DNA of 64,000 nt from Cristatella mucedo (Eukaryota > Bryozoa > Phylactolaemata > Cristatellidae), in assembly GCA_009760855.2 (NCBI GenBank), contig WPIO01000003.1, positions 5,956,501-6,020,500 on the forward strand. The letters run 5' to 3'. Shown here in pieces: positions 49,561 through 62,779 of this stretch. The notes beneath the pieces were generated by a model. That model saw only the letters and a program-made list of their open reading frames with translations, was not told the origin of the DNA and did not search any database. The position numbers and the translations under genes are program-made. How positions within the stretch are numbered: the stretch's first letter is position 1; each line of letters begins with the position of its first letter.

Positions 49561-50445
49561 TAAAAAAAACAAACAACGTAATTTAGTTCATTCTGTGTAA
49601 TTCTGTGTGGGGTGGATAATGCTCCATAGCGGAAGTCGGGATCACTGCATTCTGACCTACCAGGAGAAGAACAGGTTGGCTCACCCTTGACCTCAGAAGA
49701 TCGATCCAAAGTCCTTCAACATGTGCAAATGATCTCCGTGCGAGCATAACGTTCGAGTAAACTGTTTTTGACTGCTTTTGCTTCGTTTCCGCCGGAAAGA
49801 GAAGGAAGAAAGCAGCAATGAAAGTCACTTATGTGGTTGCTTGGCTGTGTCCACACCACGCGGACTGTGAATGACATGAGGGTCTTTTTCCAATCAACCA
49901 CTGCGAATGCTGTGTTGCACCTTTTGACTTCACTGACATGACGCCGAGGGCTGGCCCTGTTCATCACCCTTGAATCAGATGTAAAGGTGTAAGGCCTTCT
50001 TCACTCGAGCTTTCTTTATCTAGTTTTCTTTTGCTTGGAACTTGTCACTCCCCTGCAAATATAGATACTATTGCCCACGGTCTTAACACACTTCCGAGGC
50101 ATTAATGTTATTTATTGTACCTTAATTGATTGAATAATAGGACTTTCATGTATCAGTAGCTCAAACTGTCTTCCACCAAGTCTGCAATATTTTAAACGCT
50201 CAACCTTTTCCGACTGGGCCTTATGATTTCAGCTTACTGCAGCAGCGGCCGGTAGTAGTATTGCATTGAATCAGAAAATGATGCAATCAACACTGGATGG
50301 TTTGTGCATGACCCTATTGTGCAATGAGATGCCATATTACACTAGTCTAGGCTTATTAGATGTTGTTTCAGTTCTACTGGATACATTTACTTGGTGAAAC
50401 ATGTCAAAGGAACTATTCAATATATCTTCAAAACGAGAGCCAATA
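49561..50445. other. No recognised gene
   Basis: Two overlapping minus-strand open frames (49583-49828, 49716-49967) precede the relic at 48505-49560. They may be part of the same old element, but I recognise no motif. Confidence 0.35.
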
Positions 50446-50602
<157 letters not shown>

Positions 50603-50759
50603 CTCAATTACTTGCATCCCATATTTGGATGAGGATGTTTACCACCTTATCGAAAGGCAATCCTCAAATGTAGTCGCTGCAAAACTATGTCGAACATATG
50701 TACATCATTTAAAATACAATCTCATTACACATACAAGTATACCCGAATCTTCATGCATG

Positions 50760-50836
50760 TATATATATATCTATATATTTTCTATATAAATGATATATAT
50801 ATATATTATATAGATATATTTATGGGTGTGTGTGCG

Positions 50837-50876
<40 letters not shown>

Positions 50877-50938
50877 TGAGTGAGTGTGTGCGTGTGTGTG
50901 TGTGTGTGTGAGCGCCCTCGCGCGAGTGCGTGCGTGTG
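50760..50938. repeat. TA-rich stretch followed by (GT)n
   Basis: Loose TA repeats at 50760-50815, then GT repeats at about 50827-50870 and 50885-50910 with a GAGTGAGTGAGTG interruption. Confidence 0.9.
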
Positions 50939-51609
50939 TCGATAAAGAAGTTTTGGGTCAGAAAAAACGTATAGCACTAATGCAGAGCCATTAGCAAAAA
51001 TTCCCTGTTCTAACTTAAGACTTATCCAACTTGCTGTAAGGCAAGTAATAAGAAATGAATTATCACGTGCAGGCTGTCTTGCTTTGAAATACGTTAAAAG
51101 CACATAAATAATATGCTTTAGATAGCACGCTAAAGTAATAAAAACAGACACTCTGTTAAACTGATTCGTAGGATCGATGTTGAGCAACATTAGATGGATC
51201 ATGTAAAGCAAAGCACACAATATATGCAGTAAAAGTGCTCTTTAGCATCCCTACAGGAGAATTAAAAACCTATGGTAAATGAAAGGCATAATATCACGCA
51301 TAGACAAGCATGCAAACGACACAGGAGTCGTAATTATGAATAAACACCAAATAAACCAAGAAGACACGTGGTGACGTCAGTTAGTAGGTCCTCAGACCGG
51401 TAAAATACTGTGGATCTCACATAGGGCCGAGCAGAAATGACACAGTGACTAAAAACGTCTCTGAATCTAGAGAAAGCTAAACGGAACCGATGCTTCTTAG
51501 GCTGCGATGCCAACGATGCTTAATAATTGCAGTTAGTGACCGAAGGCCTTGTTTAGTTTCATTATGTAAAATTGATACAAACTGAAGGCATTGTTCTTAA
51601 ACAATTCCC

Positions 51610-51865
51610 ATTTCACCTGAAGGACGGCTGCAGGTTGCCTAGTGGTGGGAGGTGTAAAGCTGAATTGTGAAGCTGGGAAGTCGGAGAGGTAACCGGTGCA
51701 TTAAAGTGAAGCAGCCTGTAAATAGTGATATTTAATTCAATGGTATGCTTGATCAAGAGCCATTGAAGCTCAGAAAGACACTTAATGGTTGTTTGGCTAT
51801 GGCATTTACGAAAGATCAGAACAACTAATGAGGTTGTAACTAGATATGAACCAGTAATACTCACT
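51610..51865 (-). mobile_element. Non-LTR retrotransposon remnant (third type)
   Basis: The minus strand encodes CHSQTTIKCLSELQWLLIKH then TIELNITIYRLLHFNAPV. This has the shape of the HITPLL..LHWLPV..RI.FK...L.....L.P block seen in LINE-A and LINE-B, but matches neither closely. It is probably a separate CR1/L2-type family, very old. Confidence 0.5.
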
Positions 51866-51869
51866 TTTT

Positions 51870-53449
51870 TGATTTAAATACAAGTATTTGCCATAATATA
51901 GATCAATTATAAATAAATAATTGATACTTATTTATGTTAGTTTGTTTTCCAAGACGCTGAAGTGTCAGAAAAGCAACGGTGGAAGTGATTTGCTCTGCAA
52001 ATGATGAGGCACTAACTAACTACACTATTGAGTACTTGAAACAGTCACTGGTGCACTTGCAGATCATCACAGCCTGGAGTGCAATCCTTTGAAAATTGAG
52101 ATGGTCACTGGCATTACCAAAAAACGTTATAGTGAATATATATCCTCGTCAATCTAGTTAAAGTTAGAACTCATTGAAGTGCAAATATTACAGTTGTATG
52201 TTGCAATTCTTTGTTTTATCAAGGACGAGTTATAGCCGACTAAATTTAGTACATTAATAGGAAGGACGGATTTTGAATGGCGATACATTTCCCTTGAGCT
52301 GATAATAAAAAAATGAAAAGCAAACTACCTATGAATTATAACGAGGTTTTCAAAACTGTATGGGGTTTCCGGTGAATACCAGCCATGTTTTTTTATTCAG
52401 TGGTATCTCTCATTGATGTAGGATCCAGCATGTTTGAATACAAAATTCCGTTGAAGCTTCTGTGCTTCGAAGAATAACGACTTCTGAAAAAGGCCTTTTA
52501 AGATTGGGCTTCTCCGTCATGTCTTCTAAATCGCTTCCAAGAGTTGGAACTTATTAGCCACCGAAGTAAAGTTTGAGGCCATACTGCATTAATAGGTATA
52601 GCTCTTGAATTGCTCGAATCATGTTTGTAAAATGTTAGTAAATTGTGCTGATCCGGCGCAATGCTTATGCCTGTGGGCCAAATCCTATTAAGTTGTCCTG
52701 AGTAGGACTGACTAAAGAGATCACTTTAATAATTACCACTTACTGGATTATAGTAACTTTGAAGTAAGGCAGTGACCATTGTCTGCCTGTGATGAATATG
52801 AGCAAGGCTGGCGTGAAGTAATAAAGTCACCAACAGCAAGTAATACGCTGATCTAGTCTGGCAGAGAAGGCAGTCACTAATACTAACAGACCAAGGTGTG
52901 ACAGTGAGCTGACAGTGAGCCCCAAAATTTGTGGCTGTTTTCTTAGGTTTAAGTTTATGTTTTCTTGCTCTCATATACGTCCATCGCATACCAAATGGCG
53001 ACTGTCTGGAGACAGACCTATACTCTAGGACGATAGCTAGAGTCATTTAGTAGCATTGATTTAAGAGGAAATGCTCAGCACGAGGGGGTATGTATTACTG
53101 AGGATAATTGTTTATTGTGAGTCATTTGCTCGAGAGTTCTTATATTTTCTTGATCTGCGGGCAATTTATATTGCTAAGGAAGATTCACACACCGTCAAGA
53201 ACTTATTTGTCTGTGATTTAAGCAACATCTTTGTTTAAAGATGGGGTCAATAAGGCCTCCGATTAAAAATAGATGGGAAGTTGTGGCCTTGCTAAGTCAG
53301 GTACTTAAATATGAACCAGAAAACACAAAGAGATAGATGCTGGAGCTATTAGCAAGATATATTAATGAAGTGAGACACTTATCGTGAACACTCATGTAAA
53401 TGGTAGTACAGTGCCATACAATCTTTGCCAAAGAGCAGCTGTACCATAC
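51870..53449. other. No recognised gene
   Basis: Intronic or intergenic. A 106-codon minus-strand frame at 52726-53046 contains a hydrophobic run YYLLLVTLLLHASLAHIHH that resembles a signal peptide, but no suitable start codon precedes it closely, so I do not call it. Confidence 0.35.
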
Positions 53450-53547
53450 CTGCACTGTTCCATTGTCTTGGTCGTCCACATATCGCAGGTTATAGTAGTG
53501 CTTTGCACTGATAATGTCTGTGATTTGGCTGCATTGTCTGCTGTCGG
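53450..53547 (-). CDS. CTHRC1-like member C, exon 2 (QC exon)
   Basis: The acceptor is TATTTTATCAG at 53548 and the donor CAG|GTATGG at 53449. The exon starts in phase 1 and ends in phase 0 (98 nt), the same as exon 2 of member B. It encodes DSRQCSQITDIISAKHYY then NLRYVDDQDNGTVQ. From the QC pair to the donor there are 29 codons, against 28 in B, with the YY pair at the same place. It precedes exon 3 of C by about 6 kb. The CTHRC1 assignment for this exon depends on position and phase; direct similarity to human CTHRC1 is faint. Confidence 0.5.
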
Positions 53548-53619
53548 CTGATAAAATAGGCCAACACATTTGATTCTAAATTGGCAGTTCTGTACGAGAC
53601 TTAGTATTATGTGCAAGTG

Positions 53620-55115
53620 CGACGCAGAAATTGTTTTAAAAAGTAAAATACAAATTTAAAAATATTGAAAATTTTAAATACAAATTAAAAAGGAGAAAAT
53701 GTTTTATTTCAGATGCTAGAACTTCTATATTAAAAATTAACAAATTTAGCACAAAAATACATTTTTAGATATGAATTATGCAGTCTTGAGTGAAGCGCAT
53801 ATTAGCTATTCTATTTTCCGGAAGCTTGGCGGATTCATCGAATAACCAGATTTTGTCAGAGCGGCCGACGAGGGGTGCACATTTTAATAATTTCGTAAGT
53901 TTATTCTTTTTACGACACACCTAGATAGATTAAAAAGATTCGGAATAGTGATAATGGTATGCCTAGCATGCTTGTGAAGTAGCCTTGGTCGGTAGGCAAG
54001 AACAAGAGAATGTACCTAGAATTTAGTCACAAAACCATGACGTCGGTAAGTGGCCCAACAGAGAGCCAGTATATGTCTGCGAGATATCTTTCTACAAAGT
54101 TGCCAATTTCCAACGACTCTTACTCTGCATTTGATTGAATTTTATGTTTAAGTCTCATATATTACTCTAGCATCATCTATGCCTTATAGTTTTAGAGCTT
54201 CCTGCAAGTTTGAATAGCGTCATCCAATTGCTAAACTAACTAGTTAACCATCCAATGGGAACTTTCTTAAAGTGACGTCACATTTTGCATCATTTAAGTA
54301 CTTAAAGTTTGTGCAAAATACTCCCCATAAGATAGACTAAGTGCAGGGAATTCACGTGTTCATGTGCAGCACTCTTCATTGTGAGTAGAAGCCAGCCACC
54401 CGACCCTGAGCATTGTGAACCCATAGCCATGCTGCTAGGAAATATAAGCCTTACTCTCTACTACAGCTTCGTGCAGCATACCAGCTGAGCGGACGAGATG
54501 ACTAGCTCGATGATCGACCTCCCGTAAACGGTGGATGCTCTGCACTGCAGATATCAGCGGTCAAGTATTTGTAGGCTCTCAGCACGCACACGGACGCGAC
54601 TTAAGCCCTCTAGCATCCTAGGTCTAACCAAAATGTGTTCTCAAAAAACGCATCCAGAACAGTTTTTTTTGGGAAAAAGCTAGGAATTAAATACAGTAGC
54701 CTAGAGTTTTTTATCGCTTATATTTATAATGGAAGGCAGTGGTATCTGTCGGGATCTGTAGTCTTGCTGGCTTTCACCTCCAAGCATGTTCTTTTACCTT
54801 TGCAGTTATGTCCTTTGTTTTGAAAGCTTTACCGAGTAATATTAGTTATGAGTTGCATAATAACTTATTAGGAGATAATGCTCGCAAAAGTTGCTGTACA
54901 AAATACCTACGTTATTAATATTTCGAAAACATCATTTCAGCTAATAAGAGTATGACAGGCCATAGTAGTTATTCTAAGATAATAAATTACACTGATAAGT
55001 CTTATAGATGTTTTACTTTTCATGTTTTTATATTTACGTGAGCTCCTAATAACCAAAAAAGTCTATGTTAGAGTTCAGACTGAAGTAAAAAAATCTGTGG
55101 CATAAACACAGCTTT
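53620..55115. other. No recognised gene
   Basis: About 1.5 kb with nothing nameable. Collagen-type Gly-X-Y codons expected upstream of member C exon 2 were not found here. Confidence 0.35.
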
Positions 55116-55117
55116 GG

Positions 55118-55255
55118 CACTTAGACATGAATTGGTGAGACTCCATAGTCAAGGTTTTGGGTTCGAGTCTTGCAGCAGGCTTTCCTTTATTGCCAACTAC
55201 ATTTGCGGTGATATCCATTGTGGCAATTATACCACTGTACAAGTGATGCTTTTAA
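55118..55255 (+). mobile_element. Possible diverged tRNA-derived SINE
   Basis: B-box-like GGTTCGAGTCT near 55160 is followed by a body that loosely follows SINE-A (CCTTTATTGCCAACTACAT then TTGCGGTGATA). The A box and tail are unclear. Confidence 0.4.
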
Positions 55256-55479
55256 ACAAGCGAATGCGATAAAATAGGCTGAAATAGAAAATTAGTATTG
55301 GGCACGAGTTTTTTTTAAGACAATAAAAGGTATCTAATTGTTCATTTAGTCGGAGCGATGCTTCTCAGTCCGAAACTAAATCCTAATATGCATAAAATAG
55401 GCAATGAATTTGCATTACATCTGTGCATAATGTCTTTGTTTGTTTAACAATGAAGAGGTCTTATGCTTAGGACATTGTG

Positions 55480-57740
55480 GTAATAACAACAATACCTTTG
55501 ATAGAGCACCATCAAATAACGTAATCTCTTTCTAGTCATTTTGCATTTGCTGCAAACGAAGCTCAATGAAATGATTAATGGTAGCATGTTCAATGGAACG
55601 AAGAGTAATCTGGGCAGTTGTGTCATGTACATGATCAGCCTGCAAATGTAGTTAGTCGCTGCATGCACAGTGTCAGCCAAATCTAAGCATATAAAGAACG
55701 AGACACATGGATTGGTTCAGAAGTGGGATAAATGGATACATTTTGAGTTTCTTTTTTAATGTTAAGTCAAAATATGTAACATTTAATAGTTAAGTCAGTG
55801 GATGTTGTAACACAGTCAGAAGTCAGAAGTCAGTTTAAAATTTGGAACCATGCGAACTAAAGGCACGATCTCCGAAAGATTTGAGATTCATTCTAGGTAT
55901 ACATAAACGATTAAAATTCGAAAAGTGAGCAGTACAATGCTAGACGTGGTGATGGAGCGGATCCGAGAGGTATGCCGGAGCTAAATAATGAAGGGACCTA
56001 AAAGTGAGTGACTGAACCTTAAAGTCATTGAGCTGCTTGACTGGTAGCTAGTGCAGGACAGAGAGAGGAGGTGCGATGTGGCAACTGTAAAGGTCACGAC
56101 AGATAAACCTAGCTGCAGAGTGTTGCACAAGCTATAAGTGCCTCATTGGGCAGGCCCGTAGAACAGCAAGCCGTGGGTAACAGAAGTCGAGATGGGACGT
56201 CACAAATTCATGGAATACTTTAAACGTGGTATCCATGTTTTAATGATCCACAATTTTAGCAGTATAAACTCGGTTCAAGTTGGCAAACTTGACTGTAGAG
56301 CTAAGGTGGTTGCCTAGTGAAAGGTCAATTTGGGATTGGCCACCTAGATTTCGTGGAGATTCAGCGGAAAATATGCTGGAAGAGCCGAGTGTGAGCGTTT
56401 ACCTTCCAAATTTCTGAATTGCACTTGGTTTGCCCATACATAGTAAGACGGTTTTATCATCAATCAACTACAGAAAGTTATCTTCTGTCACTCGTTTGCG
56501 GATATCCTTATTACATGCAACAGGAAAGTTTAGGGAATTTGACATGCACGAGTGCTGGGATAGATCAAAGGCAAAGTACAATTGAGTGTCATCTGCATAA
56601 AAGTAAAAGCCTAGATCTTACCGGAAATAACGTCGGCAAGAGAGAGAAAGTATAAACTGCGAAATAACGGTACAAAGCACAAAGCCCTGAGGTACCGAAT
56701 ACTTCAGAGGATCCTCAAATGATAGGACTTGAACCATTGCAGTGCAGTGCAGTGATTAGCAGTCGAGACGAGAGGTGCTCAAGAAGGAAATGGGGATCGT
56801 TAATATCAAAAGCTCCCAAATGATTGAGCAAAACAAGCAGGGAGACTATACCTAAGTCAGCATTTCTATGTAGGTGGTCATACACCATAAGCATTAATGA
56901 ATCTGTAGAGGGTTTAGCCGCGAGGCCAGGCTGGAACTTACTAGTGGTGTTTGAAGTTTTGATATACAAGTTCAACTGGTCTGCCACGAATTTTTCTAAT
57001 GGCTTTTAGGACTGTTAGCAGTGAGACTGGGCTGAAGTTATTAACTTTCTTTTCGTCTATTGCTGCTTTTTTCAGTAGTGGCAAGACTCCTGCCTTTTTA
57101 AAAAGGTGGTGGTGCAAACCCAAGGCTGATGACATATGTGTGATACTATTTTTGCATAACAGTAGCAGAATTATGCCTAACAGAAGCAGGGCAGCGGGAA
57201 TAGGGTTTAGAGGAATAGGTATCTTCTTTGATTTGATTATTAGCTTAAGAACTAATGATTAGTTGCCTCCTTGCATGTAGAAATTAGGTGCTGCGAGAAA
57301 CTGAGGGACACGATTCCGGGGGGCGGGGTGTGAACAGCATGCGGACGGACTCCCCGATCTTGTCTATCTTGTTAGCAATGAAGCTAGAGCACCGATCAGC
57401 GTGATCACCACAGGTACCAATAGGTGAGGAGATATTATGGAAGTGGTCAACGAGATGGTTGACCGTAGATATTTAATTTTTTGCATTTCGCATCCATGAA
57501 ACAACGATGTTTTTATATAAGCTAGACTTGGCCTTCGGTAGGATCGATTGGTACGATTTACATAGTTGTGGTATGCCTTTTGATATTGACTTTATGTCCT
57601 GATATTTTAAATATATTTTCAATTTTGGGTTAAGTAGACCTGGCTAGTTTAATGTCTGGGGCGGACCGTAGGCCATCTGGGCTCTGGCATACAGACGCAA
57701 ACTCGGTGAGTCGCGTTAAAGTAATGTACCAATGATTAAA
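55480..57740 (-). mobile_element. LINE-A retrotransposon, long but old copy
   Basis: It reads upstream from a degraded 3' end (stem remnant near 55505-55560) through the C-terminal block to a preserved YADD at 56588-56599. Then come the LSAAFDT region as LNHLGAFDINDPHFLLEHLS (about 56762-56820), the PVSLL block (about 57030-57060) and KKAGVLPLLKKAAI (about 57060-57105). It goes on to the region before the reverse transcriptase (about 57350-57420), and sequence near 57500-57560 that matches the LINE-A copy at about 60950. Small indels shift the frame every hundred bases or so. Confidence 0.82.
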
Positions 57741-57744
57741 GGTA

Positions 57745-59225
57745 TAGGGCGATTAATCAGCAGTGGCTAAGAAGATATTCTGGCACGGACAGCATCGGTG
57801 TCAAGAGTCTTGAGGTTTCACGATTCCGATGTGATTATAAATTATTGGCGAGGGAAAACGTCATAGGTAGCCTTAAATTAGAGTACAAGTGGGTATTCAC
57901 ATATCATTTTAAAAAGTTGTTTTGATACACTGAGGCTTGAGTTATTAAATATAATGGTTTGTGTAGTCTATATTACCCACATTACGATCAATTGTTCAAT
58001 CATCTGAATTTTACTGCTAAAAATCAAATAATTCAGTATCAACGTGCGATTAGATTAGAAATGAGGCAGGTGAAAAAAAGGTTTGCTTGAGACTATACTT
58101 GAATATAGATTTTCATAGTGGCATTGATCTATGATCAATGCATACTGCCCTATTCTATTAAAGATTTAGTTAATGTCATCATTAGAGAATAGATTTAAAG
58201 CGATTGCCATTGTGCTCGATCTTCTTGAAACTACTGTTCTACTAGTATAGACAACTGCAACTAGGTCGAATACTGGTCGTACTCGGTCTGTGAATACCAA
58301 CATTGCTCACAATTAATCCAACCATTTTCAGGGATAATATCGATAACAAAACCTGCAACATGATGAAGTTACTGCGTTCGTAAAGTGAAAGTAGAAGCAT
58401 AACGTTTCTGAGTGACAGATTAGTAGCAATCTCAATGAGTTTAGAAAATGACATTCTTCGAAAAGATCTTTCATTCAATTTTCTAAACCCTTGTTGACTA
58501 CATTTATTACAGCATAAATTTGTTACCAGGCCTAAGGAAGTCTGACGCTTCCCATTTCGTTCTTTCCTAATGATGTACAATTTACTCAGAGATGGTATTA
58601 ATAACTTTAAGATGAGATTTATTTGTTTTCGTATTGCAAAGTGATATATTTGAAGAGCAATGTTTCATGCAAACTTTGTCTGACAATGCTAGCCTCGGGC
58701 GTTTTTATGCATTGCACCACTTAACAACATTGCCTTTTTGCAAATAGAATTAGTAATAAAAATACGGAACTTATCCACTTTGATACCATTTGTTACAGTG
58801 AAAAAATTAACTTAGGTCTTGAATATTGGCTGCATCACCAAAGAAAATGTAAACATGGTTGAAAATGGTTAGAAATCCTTCCGCTTTACAAAAACTCAGA
58901 ATATTATAATATGCACATAGTTGCTAAATTTTTATTCTCACAAATGCAAACTTTGTTAAAAGATTCCTTGAAAAAAATTTCCCCCATAGTTTAGGAGGTT
59001 CCTTAAGCTAATACATTTTTTTAGATGAAGGCATTGACCTAATATTAGACGTACCCCAAGTATTCTATCTATGGATGACTTAAAAAGGTGTCAATTTTGT
59101 GTGTGTCGCTATAGCAAAAACCAGTATACACACAACCATATTAACGTTGTTTGTATTGTAGATTCCAATAATTACTAATCGCAATATTTTACAGCTTCAT
59201 TTTTGTGTCAACGGCTAGCCTACTG
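57745..59225. other. No recognised gene
   Basis: AT-rich. The minus-strand frame 58242-58580 (112 codons) has no recognisable domain. Confidence 0.35.
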
Positions 59226-59228
59226 GTG

Positions 59229-59478
59229 GCACAGGATTCGTTCGGTCACTCTTCAAATAGGCATTAACCTGGTCACGGCTGTGAGTTTTCGCTGAGTTTC
59301 TATTGCTTGGCTCTGCCAACTCAACGTCATAAAAGGCGTCACTAACATGATAAATCACCCGTGCACATTGCTCCTCCAAACGTAGCAGAGCAGTCCGTGA
59401 TGCATGAGCTTCCACCAGAGCACTGCACGCTTCTGCAGGACTTGCCCGCTGGAGGCTTAAATTTAAAGAAATAAAATG
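59229..59478 (-). CDS. Candidate exon, possibly N-terminal exon of CTHRC1-like member C
   Basis: After an acceptor-like TTTAAATTTAAG, one minus-strand frame stays open for about 80 codons with a non-random, helix-like composition: SPAEACSALVEAHASRTALL, RLEEQCARVIYHVSDAFYD, VELAEPSNRN, SRDQVNAYLKSDRTNPVPP. A possible donor CCA|GTAGGC (phase 0) follows, and a stop comes two codons later. The proline-rich end could lead into a Gly-X-Y stretch, and the strand and position suit the missing front of member C, but neither link is shown. A second frame (SCRSVQCSGGSSCITDC) is also open over part of the segment. A short open exon-like piece lies just upstream at 59528-59619. Confidence 0.35.
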
Positions 59479-59639
59479 GAAAGACACTACAAATCACCTT
59501 TAAAATGTCTATTTAGAAACGGTAATATACTCACTGTTGGAATCGGTGTCTTTAGTAGCTTTCCATACGATGATGGACTCGTGTCCAGACCATGAAGACT
59601 TGGTATCAAGTAACAGCTACCTGAGCATACAAAAATTCA

Positions 59640-60734
59640 GTCGGCAAATAAATGATAAGACACATAGGACATACAATTATAAATAGTTCATGCTCGGGCG
59701 TACTGCTTATTTATGTGTTATTCATGAGTGATTGTTGGCCGACGGGTTTCCAGGCCGATAAGAAGTCAATTTCCCCCTCAAATGGTTAGGCCATATTAAA
59801 AGCACCTATTAGTTTTGTTTACCTATGTCGCTTCCAATTAGCCCACAAGTTGTTTGCCAGATAAAGATTAGATTCGAATGGTATCGTTTCCTGATGATGA
59901 AGAAAGTATGGAAGAGTTCATTTTTCTGTTTTACAAGGATCATCTATATAGTGAAAAATTGTATATGAGTAGGTGAGGTCGTTGGAATGCACGGTCTGCC
60001 TTGACAATTGTATTTGATTCTGGTGGTCATGCTAAGTCTGAACTGAGGCGACTTTAAGCTACAGATGAGAGAGGCTACTAGCATAAATAATAGCTTTCAT
60101 GCTAACTTAGAAAGGCATAGTAAATTTGTAGAAAAGCGCAAATACGTAATAGGTGGATTGCTCTGGCGATTTCAACACTGAAAACGGCCACTCTGAAGTA
60201 AACCTCGAAACTTATCAATCGCTAAACTAACCATAAAGTGCAAACTGAAACATTAGGAGACTCCATTTCTTCAACACTATTTGAATAGTCTGACGTGACC
60301 CTCATCGGCAATGTCCGAAGCTAGACTAGAATGTTGATCCAAGTCAACTATGCAACAGCTCTTCTGGAAACCAGCACGAGATGATTACCTGAAGACGCGA
60401 TGCTTAACAAGCCTTCCATGTTCCAACATCAAAACAAGTGAGCACTTTTAGGAGAAACACATTGAATCCGCAAGGGTCAAGAGCCTCATTCAGGCTCCGC
60501 TCTGTACAAGCTAGGCATCCTATGCTATTCAATAAGCAATAGAGTTCGGTTACTCATATCCTCACCGTGATGACCATTGGTAGCCAACTGCTATTGCTTG
60601 CAGATGCTCAACCATTACGACTTGCATTTGTTTACTAGAGCACACTGTTCTGATTTTCAGCATTCATTGTGAAACACAGCTTCTATTTACCTTATTTCGC
60701 ACTTTAAAGGTTTCATTTTATTTGTTAAAATATG
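59640..60734. other. No recognised gene
   Basis: About 1.1 kb with no nameable feature. If the LINE-A copy that follows were full length, its endonuclease should be here, but no endonuclease motif is visible. Confidence 0.35.
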
Positions 60735-62775
60735 CACATGTGTTAACTACTGTCGAAGGTGCGACTTTTGATAAGACATTATGCAACGATTTTACACTTC
60801 GAAATTCTATAATGTCCCATGGTTGACCACAGATATTAAACTAGCGACGTCTACTTAGTGCAATCTTGAAAAAGCATGCAAAAGATCAGAACTGACTATC
60901 AACCGACAGGCATATTAGGTTTACCGCAAGTCATACCAATCGATCCCATCAAAGGCCAAGTGTAGCTTCGATAAAACATTGTTGAATCATAAATGCAAAA
61001 TCCAGAAATGCTGATGTCGACGATAAACCATTTCCTTAACCAATCCCAGATTAGCTCCTTACCTGATGATTCTTTTTAGGATCTTGCCGACCGCTTCTAT
61101 CGATTCTTTGTTCAGAAGATAGACATAATCAGGAAGTCCATCCCTGAGATGAGAACATCCCCACTAGAATGCTGTTCCCGTAATCCTGGCTGCACCTCAA
61201 TGTCTACATTTTAGCAGGTCACTAGGGATCTAGTCCTGAAGCTCATATCCCAATCAAAGAAGACAACAAGTTCTTTGGACCATATTCCCACGGTCCTGCT
61301 CCTATGTTGCATTGATTTGCTGCTGCCATGAACAACTAACATCATTGATATGTCATTAGCCTCTGGTCATGCCCCAGCGCCTTCAAAAGAAGCTGTAGTT
61401 AGGCCACTTCTCAAGAAAGCGACAATAGATCAGGAGAACCTTAGCAACTACTACCCAGCCTCCATTATACCCTTCCTATAAAAAACTCTGGAATGATTCA
61501 TGGCGGACCAGCTGAACTCATATATTGAATATTAAAACCTTGCTAGTAAGTTCCAGTCTGGCTTTAGAGCTAATCACTCCACAGAGACAGCGTTGCTTAG
61601 GGTATACAACGACCTACTTAGGAATGCAGACATGGGTTGAGTGTCTCTGCTTGTTTCACTCGATCTTTCGGCAGCTTTTGATACGATCGGTCACAAAGTT
61701 CTTCTAGAGCTCCTCTCATCTGGCCTGGGAATCACTGGCACTGCTCAGCAATGGTTCAGGTCTTATCTCAGTGGGAGTCTCCAGAGTATTGATGCGAATG
61801 GACAAAAATCTTCCAAGGTACCTCCGAATATAAGATACCTCAAGGCTTTGTGCTAGGTCCGGTTATTTTCATGGTTTATACTCTCCCTCTTGCTAATGTG
61901 ATTGCCAAGCACAATCTAGGGTTTCAATTATATGCAGATGACACTGATTAGTACCTATGCTTTGATCCCTCCGGGCCTTCGAGCACCTCGAATTCTCTCA
62001 ACTCTCTTGCTGCATTAATTGATGACATCCGCACATGGATGGCAGCAAATTTTCTAAAACTAAGCGACAATAAAACTAACTTACTAGTTATTGGCAAACC
62101 CAGTATGATTCAGAAAATGGAAAGACAGAAGCTCAAAATTGGCTCAGCCAACCTATCTCCAGTTGAATCAGGTCGAAATCTAGGTGTCATGTTCCGAAGC
62201 GACCTCTCGTTAGACGACCACATCAGCTCCACAGTCAAGTCTTCATACTTTCAGCTTCATAACATTGCTAAAATTTGGCCTTGTTTAAAAAAGGATACAG
62301 CATCTAAGTTGGTCCGAGCATTTGTGATAGCCAGTCTTGACTTCTCTAGCTCACTGCTAGCTGGCCTACCGGCATGTGCAATCAGGCGATTACAGCTAGT
62401 GCACAACTCTGCAGCTAGACCAGCCTGTCGAGAGAGTGGCAGTTGCCACATCACACCACTTCTAGCTGACCTTAACTGGCTACCAGTCAGGCAACGGATC
62501 AACTTCAAAGTTCTGTCGCTCACTTTTAGGTCACTTCATTCTTTAGCTAATGCCTATCTCTTATATCTACTCCCATACTAGGCCAAGCATCGTACCACCT
62601 GCATTTTGGAATCGGACAGTTTACCAATACCTCGTACAGTCCTCAAATCCTTTGGAGACTGTACATTTAGTTCGTATGCTCTTAAGCCTGGAACTTCCTT
62701 CCGACAAGTGTCGGGACATCCCCTGACTTGACGAGATTTAAAAAGAACTTAAAACACACCTAGCAATCCCATCCA
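60735..62775 (+). mobile_element. LINE-A retrotransposon, longest 5' extent
   Basis: It extends further upstream than most copies. The region before the reverse transcriptase is present (DLADRFYRFFVQKIDIIRKS at about 61080-61140), then CCSRNPGCTSMSTF. The core follows with LDLSAAFDTIGHKVLLELLS (about 61660-61720), QWFRSYLSGSLQSIDANGQ, YADD near 61931-61942 (followed directly by a stop), NKTNLLVIGKPSMIQ and NLGVMFRSDLSLDDH. It then runs to LNWLPVRQRINFKVLSLTF and the KNLKTHL region at 62760. There is no 3' untranslated end or ATT tail, so it was cut after the protein-coding part. Many stops and shifts. Confidence 0.88.
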
Positions 62776-62779
62776 GTCA

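Noticed and set aside
52726-53046. Signal-peptide-like hydrophobic run YYLLLVTLLLHASLAHIHH
   Set aside because: It lies deep in a frame without a nearby start codon or recognised mature protein, and lies between exons 2 and 3 of member C.
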